A DNA stretch of 64,000 bases, from assembly GCA_943736015.1 (NCBI GenBank), contig OX031066.1, positions 23,110,127-23,174,126 on the forward strand. The letters run 5' to 3'. Each line of letters opens with the position of its first letter. Within the stretch, counting starts at the first letter, position 1. This stretch comes from Tridacna crocea. Its lineage: Eukaryota; Mollusca; Bivalvia; Cardiida; Cardiidae. Positions 59,306 to 64,000 of the stretch are shown here, in pieces. The notes beneath the pieces were generated by a model. It searched no databases and had not been told where the DNA came from. It saw only the letters and a list, made by a program, of their open reading frames with translations. Both the position numbers and the translations under genes were made by a program.

Positions 59306-59534
59306 TTAACCCCTACAAATAAACCCTGGTTTTTTCGACCCTGAAATAGAAACCTTTTGAAAACATTATGAGAAAAGGTGAAAATGCTGGGAAACCCAGC
59401 ATTTTCTCCTTTTCTCACACTGTTTTCTACCCTGCTGGAAACAAATTTCAATTTTTGAGTTATGTCCATTTTGTCGTCTGCTAGTGCTTTGAGTTTAGAC
59501 TGGATTAAAATTTTGTTGACTGGTAAAGGGTTAA
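59306..59534 (+). mobile_element. pMITE, centre changed symmetrically
   Basis: GCTGGGAAACCCAGC replaces GCTGGTAACCAGC, keeping a perfect centre. Preceded by a scrap of another arm C (CCTTTTCCACACAATCACC). Right TTAA shared. Confidence 0.9.
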
Positions 59535-59738
59535 GCCTTTGCCAGACAACCAAAATTTCGCTTTGTCCAGATTGGAAGCATCTGCACGTGACAATCTCAA
59601 TGTCACTGAAATGGTGCAGTCTTCCTTTGACAGGGCAGAAAACATTATGGAATAAGGAAAAAATGCTGGTTATTTGCTAGTTGCGAGACTTCTTTCCCAG
59701 GAGTGTTTAAAAGTCTTTATTGAGCAGAAAAGGGTTAA
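59531..59738 (-). mobile_element. pMITE, right core half deleted, chained
   Basis: AAAAATGCTGGTTATTTGC, then GCGAGACTTCTTTCCCAGG. TTAA shared on both sides. Confidence 0.83.
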
Positions 59739-59978
59739 ACCACCTTGAAGAAAGGGCTTTTGAAAACACTGAAAATATTGTGGGAAAAGGAGAAAATGCA
59801 GGTTACCAGCATTTTCACTTTTTTCCACAATGTTTTCAAAATAACTTTTCTCCTTTTCCTACGATGTTTTCTTTCCATCCCAAAATGAATTTCAATATTT
59901 CAACCACATTTTTTTGTCGTCTGCAAATGCTTTAATTATTAGCAAGGCAGTAATATTTGCCGTCTGATAAAGAGTTAA
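59735..59978 (+). mobile_element. pMITE, rearranged core, chained
   Basis: Two successive right halves: TTTTTTCCACAATGTTTTC and TCTCCTTTTCCTACGATG. Arm T intact, ends GATAAAGAGTTAA. Confidence 0.83.
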
Positions 59979-60540
59979 ATGTCTGCTGATTATACAAGGA
60001 AAACAAAGTGGATCGTACAGGCGTTTGTTTAGAGCCTTCCGTCAACAAATTAACCGACTCCTTGATGTCTATTTAAACATTGGTCTACGTCATTCCAGAA
60101 AGCAAACTTTACTTACCAAACTCAACATAGTGTACACTGAATCAGAAAATCCACTTCATATACAGTAGAGTTCTGTGTTTGTTTGAAAACTTTAACTTAT
60201 TGCTACTTTTTCCGCGATACTATCGGTTTTTCCTACACCATTCACACTCGTAAATCACTGTGACAGATAAATTCCTGTGTTAAACATCGTAGAGCCATAT
60301 CTCAAGTGGCGACTGGTATCCTCCAAGGAAAAAAAAGACTAAGTTCGACTGACGTTCATCAATTAGCAACTAGCAACACCTGTCAGATTTGTGTTAATGA
60401 CCTATATTTCCCCCACCATACGTCAGCGAGACATAAACAAGGGAAGTAACTCATAAAGACGATAAAGTATATCTTTCCGCAGACACCTATTTGGTTTATC
60501 TACCCTAGATCCCTCCGTTGAGTTGCTTTCGCGGTAAATT
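59979..60540. other. 0.56 kb unassigned, less repetitive
   Basis: A minus-strand GGTAAGT donor-like site lies at 60112-60118 (TTACTTACCAAACTC on the plus strand). I cannot attach an exon to it. Confidence 0.25.
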
Positions 60541-60603
60541 GTAAGTAAAGACCAGACTGCACGGAAAAAGCAGCATGATCCTGAATCTAGGCTGTCCGAT
60601 TAC
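60541..60603 (+). repeat. GATCAGACTGCA hairpin repeat, decayed
   Basis: AAGACCAGACTGCACGG and GCATGATCCTGAATCTAGG with CTGTCCG. Confidence 0.5.
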
Positions 60604-60889
60604 GTGCGTGATATACTGAATAAATCATCTATGAAACTTCACTCCGTGGTTTCCTTCTACCCGGGGCATGCCTACTGTATATCAATACATGTATAATATA
60701 TATATAAATTCATATCGAATTTTTCTTTTTCGGGTGACATATAAAATGTCTCTAAAATGCTACGATTTTCATGAAAAGAGTTTTTTTTTTTTTAAAAACC
60801 TCTTCAGAGAAGGAGAGACATTATTAAAAACAGTTTCTTCATTTCCCACAATGAATTTATCAGCTTTCTTCGACAGTAAAATGATCATC
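60604..60889. other. unassigned sequence
   Basis: Nothing recognised; AT-rich with a T-run at 60781. Confidence 0.3.
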
Positions 60890-61029
60890 AATCTTAAAAG
60901 AAATTTAGAAAAAGTTGTGAAAATAGGAGGAATTTGGCCGATTTCGAACTTTTCCCCCTTTCCTAACCGTATTCCAAAGTCCTAAAACTCGCGGTCGTTA
61001 AAGCTCATGCTTGTTTGGTACAGGGTTAA
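60890..61029 (-). mobile_element. pMITE, strongly decayed
   Basis: GTTGTGAAAATAGGAGGAA, CTTTTCCCCCTTTCC, CGCGGTCGTTAAAGCTC, TTTGGTACAGGGTTAA. Confidence 0.5.
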
Positions 61030-61037
61030 GACAGACA

Positions 61038-61132
61038 AACTACCATTCTTGAGAATATTCTTAGTCTTATCATCTCCAAGGTTTTCTAAATTTGTAAGTA
61101 ACACAAATTCTGATTGGCTAAACCGAATGGTG
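61038..61132. repeat. CACCAACC foldback, copy 4, left half only
   Basis: CTACCATTCTTGAGAATATTC, TTAGTCTTATCATC, AAGTAACACAAATTCTGATTG, GCTAAACCGAATGG. Confidence 0.6.
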
Positions 61133-61200
61133 CAATGAAGATTACGATCAGACTGTATAGAACGTGCAGTCTGATCTTTGATCTACCCTGTCCGCGATGG
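61133..61200 (+). repeat. GATCAGACTGCA hairpin repeat
   Basis: ACGATCAGACTGTATAG and ACGTGCAGTCTGATCTTTG, then GATCTACCCTGTCCG. Confidence 0.65.
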
Positions 61201-61551
61201 AGATATCTCTTCCGATAAGAGCTTCGTAAAGCGGTGCATATACGCCCGCATTGGCTTCACGTCAGTGAAATGGGTTAAAATCTAGAACTCCTGCAGAGAT
61301 CCGAATTTTAAGGTTCACATGCACACCTACAAACATGCAATTGAGATTCATTGTTGCAAGTTTCAAGTTCACAATGGAAACTGTAGAAGGAGTTGCGCAC
61401 ACAAGAAATTGCTGACGTACAGACGGACGACGGGGGCCATAACATGTGACCCTAACGGCCGGGGTCTTAACATGATACGACCCTTCCAGTATATAAAAAG
61501 ACTTTCCATATAGCAAAATTTGGGATTTTACAATCGGCTTAAAATTTCCCA
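61201..61551. other. unassigned sequence
   Basis: GACGTACAGACGGACGACGG (61410) resembles the start of a GGAC-type module. Nothing else recognised. Confidence 0.3.
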
Positions 61552-61912
61552 TTATCTCCCGTTAGATGGCATTCTGCAAATACACATCTATCTAGTTTGG
61601 GCATTCTGGGTACAGAACCGGACTACTTTTTGTACGCGACAACCGTTACTTTGAATTTCAAACTCAAATAAACGTTTACTCAATAAAACGCTACCTAGTA
61701 CGATTCATTCAGCTATGATCAGCAGTTTGAAGAAATCTGGAGCTAAAACAGGCCTGATTTCTCCTCAAACGTATTGATAAAAGCCATTTTCTCTATTGCT
61801 ACTTAATAAATAGCGCGTATTACTACTATGTCTCCAGCTTTGGGGAGAGTGATGCTTCAAATCAGATAGGTCGAATCTTCGAAAAATATGACAATCACAG
61901 GCAACGTAAAAT
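61552..61912 (+). repeat. dispersed repeat E, copy 3
   Basis: Aligned by eye with 14726-15085: TTAGATGGCATTCTGCAAAT, TTTGGGCATTCTGGGTACAG, CGACAACCGTTACTTTG, GGAGCTAAAACAGGCCTG, GTATTACTACTATG. Confidence 0.65.
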
Positions 61913-62430
61913 TTCCATGTTAACTTTGTTATTGAGCAGGATAAGGTCTTAGACTCCGACTGGCACAAAATATTTTACTGCAAAACATGGTGGTTAGAGC
62001 GCCTTTGAGCATTTTTTTTTTTTACTTTTTTGGAAGACGTAGAACCAGATCAGCTTTCACTGAACATGCAATTTAGATATATATTCTGATCATTTTTTGT
62101 ACTATTTTGGAAGACTGCAAATGCATCAAGTCCCCTCATTGCATATCATGGCTATTACATAATATTCATGTAGGACCGAATCAACATCGTCTATTGCTTT
62201 TTTGACTAGAACAGAGCGGTGAATACTTTCATGAAAGCTGTTACCTTTCATTATGAAAACATTCACCAGAACATATCCACAGAGGGAGATCTGTTAGCTT
62301 CTTTCCTCTACCCACAAACACAAGATCAATAACAAAATGTAGGATATAAACTTTCTGTATGTACACAATCCAACAATTTAGATCCACATACATGTATTTG
62401 AGTTTTCTTTATTTTTTAAAATTACCACCA
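61913..62430. other. 0.5 kb unassigned
   Basis: Nothing recognised. CTTTCATGAAAGCTG (62228-62242) is a short palindrome. Confidence 0.3.
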
Positions 62431-63113
62431 AGAATTCTATGGTGACATATTTCTGCCGCGAGATACTGAATAGCTATTGCGATAATTCTTTAGAACTGTC
62501 GTGATAAAACGAAGTTTCATTAAAGTATTCTAGATAATAAAAATTTTCACGATACAAATATCGCGGTAATCCTGTTACCATGATTCTTTTTTTATTTGGT
62601 CCCACAACCGACATTCACTGTATCTATAATTAGATACGGATTCGGAACATCTTAGCCTGCAACCTTATATAAATGTCATTTTCCCATAGATGATTTTAAA
62701 GACCTTCATAGAAGGCATTTCGAGTCGTCTTTGTGATTTTACAGACTTTTGTTCATTTTTATCCTTGCCAAATTTTACTAATTAAGCTACAATGGCTTAT
62801 AATTTGAATTTTTACTTTCTTATTAAGTCAAAAACTATCGGGGTCATCCAAATGGTGAATTTTCTAATTATAGATATTGTGAAACAGATAGAACTAGATC
62901 TATCACGAAGAGTTTATCCTGAATATAAGCTTCGTGCACGATTGAGAAATTTTGAGTTAGATAAAAAAGTTTATCGTGATATTTCATTTTGCGGGAAAAT
63001 TTTCATTATATCGATAAAATTTCAGAAAACTTTGAATTATAGCGATAGTTTTCTAAACTTATCATGATAGCTATATCGCATCTAGTGGCAGAAATATGCC
63101 ACCATAGAATTCT
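62431..63113. mobile_element. terminal-inverted-repeat element, about 0.68 kb
   Basis: AGAATTCTATGGTGACATAT and the complement of the right end (AGAATTCTATGGTGGCATAT) match. The similarity continues inward, more weakly, for about 140 bp with many CGATA/TATCG words. The target duplication is ambiguous (TA next to TGGTG, or GAATTC). The internal 91-codon frame (62792-63067, plus) has no transposase motif that I can see. Confidence 0.7.
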
Positions 63114-63311
63114 GTTTATCATTGGAGCAATTGGTTTACACCATCCAATACTTTACCCCAAAAAAATATATGCCGTCATTTTCCCAGCTAAAACATTTAA
63201 TCACATTCATGTTTTCTAGTATGTTAACTAAGGTTCTAATGTGTGAAAGCCAAATACATGTTAGAATGTATATTAACATGATTTTGAAACTTCAAATCTT
63301 TTTTAGTATTT

Positions 63312-63539
63312 TTTTCTCTTACCATACAATCCCTACATTAGACGACCCTGACAAAGAAGCCTTTAGATAACATTGTGGGAAATGGAGAAAATACTGGTAA
63401 CCAGCATTTTCTCCTTTTCCCATAATGTTTTCCACCATCCACAAAACAAATTTCAAATTTTCAATTACTTTTATTTTGTCGTCTGCAAATGCTTTTGATT
63501 AGGAAAGACCTAAAATTTTGTCGTTTAGTAAAGAGTTAA
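63312..63539 (+). mobile_element. pMITE, complete (last in window)
   Basis: CTCTTACCATACAATCCC, core GTGGGAAATGG / CCTTTTCCCATA, ends TTTAGTAAAGAGTTAA. The left TTAA is lost. Confidence 0.9.
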
Positions 63540-63809
63540 ATAGATAAACACATTTAATATTTTACAGGAAAACAGTGGCAGGCTTGTGTTTTTCATAATC
63601 CCCATTCAACTCTGACAGTATAACAGGAGAAGAATCGTCACCTTGCGAACGATTGCCAAACCTCCCACCGGCATTTGGATGATGATCCGATTTTTCTGTG
63701 TGATTAGATGAGTTTTCTATGAGATATTAATCAAATACCCTTTTTGTTACCCTGTTCCTTTATTTTGCATACCTTGGGTAATGGGAGCAATCAAATCCCT
63801 CGGCTATAT
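63540..63809. other. unassigned sequence
   Basis: Nothing recognised. Confidence 0.3.
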
Positions 63810-63987
63810 CAGGCCCGTAGGAACAAGGGGGGGGGGGGGGGCTAGGGGGGGGGGGTCAGCCCCCTCAATAATTTGGAAAATCATAGTAACTAAAATATGA
63901 GTTCTTAGCGCAATGAAACAACCACACAAAAAATCCCAGTATTTCGAAGTTAGCCCCCCCAATCTTGAAACCCTTCCTACGTCGCTG
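63810..63987. mobile_element. G/C-tract MITE, copy 2, 178 bp
   Basis: CAGGCCCGTAGGAAC opens it and the complement of its end is CAGCGACGTAGGAAG. It holds longer G-runs than copy 1 (about 15 and 10). Internal AAAATATGAGTTCTTAGCGC and AAACAACCACACAAAAAATC match copy 1. Possible 5-bp duplication TATAT/TATAC. Confidence 0.75.
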
Positions 63988-64000
63988 TATACAGTTTCTG

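Noticed and set aside
60105..60125. Minus-strand GGTAAGT splice donor
   Set aside because: It could end a non-coding first exon, but nothing in the sequence supports one.

Overview
The window looks like non-coding, repeat-saturated DNA from a metazoan, most likely a bivalve mollusc. The grounds are: AT-rich sequence with no long open frame on either strand; tRNA-derived SINEs; (GGAC)n and (CAGA)n repeat modules; AAGGGAGATAAT-type motifs; and a paired CCTGTGC/GCGCAGG hairpin element that I recall from heterodont bivalves (memory only, not checked). I found no exon, rRNA, functional tRNA, CRISPR array or operon. It is probably intergenic or intronic.

The dominant component is one family of short palindromic elements, here called pMITE (working label). 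By my hand count there are about 80 recognisable copies plus about 25 fragments, covering roughly a third of the window. A complete copy is about 228 bp: TTAA; arm C (starts CCCATTACCACACAATCCC, ends near GAGAAAGAAGCC); a 67-bp core palindrome (GAAAACATTGTGGG ... CCAGC ... CCCACAATGTTTTC); then arm T (about 105 bp, containing TTTTGTCGTCTGCAAATGC and ending TTTGGTAAAGAGTTAA). Strand '+' below means arm C on the left. The ends form short terminal inverted repeats, CYCWTTACC next to TTAA. Three copies interrupt SINEs whose paralogues show the empty site, so TTAA is the duplicated target. This is the signature of the piggyBac superfamily, although no transposase is present. Many copies are chained end to end and share one TTAA.

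Layout: 1-3.9 kb holds older repeats and no pMITE. 4-10 kb is dense pMITE plus a (GGAC)n module. 10-13 kb has decayed copies. 14 kb has a perfect 75-bp palindrome inside a 123-bp tandem duplication. 15-18.7 kb has pMITE chains. 19.8-23 kb is mostly SINE and unique sequence. 23-35.9 kb is the densest pMITE tract. 35.9-37.3 kb is a 1349-bp hAT-like element with an 8-bp target duplication, inserted in a pMITE. 38.2-38.8 kb is a 45-bp-unit minisatellite. 39-52 kb is mixed pMITE, SINE and foldback. 52.3-54 kb is poor in pMITE and ends in a foldback. 54-60 kb is dense again. 60-64 kb has few copies, a 0.68-kb terminal-inverted-repeat element and a G/C-tract element at the right edge.

Secondary families: a GATCAGACTGCA hairpin repeat (14 copies); an AGAGCTCC...GAATCGTCTC palindromic element (5 copies); a tRNA-headed SINE, all clear copies on the minus strand (5 fuller copies plus fragments); a CACCAACC...GGTTGGTG foldback (4); a G/C-tract MITE (2); and several unnamed dispersed repeats. 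Nested insertions give a relative order: SINE and repeat L are older than pMITE, and pMITE is older than the hAT-like and AGAGCTCC elements. Nothing here suggests genes acting together; the biology is that of mobile elements. All alignments were made by eye, so boundaries of decayed copies are approximate.
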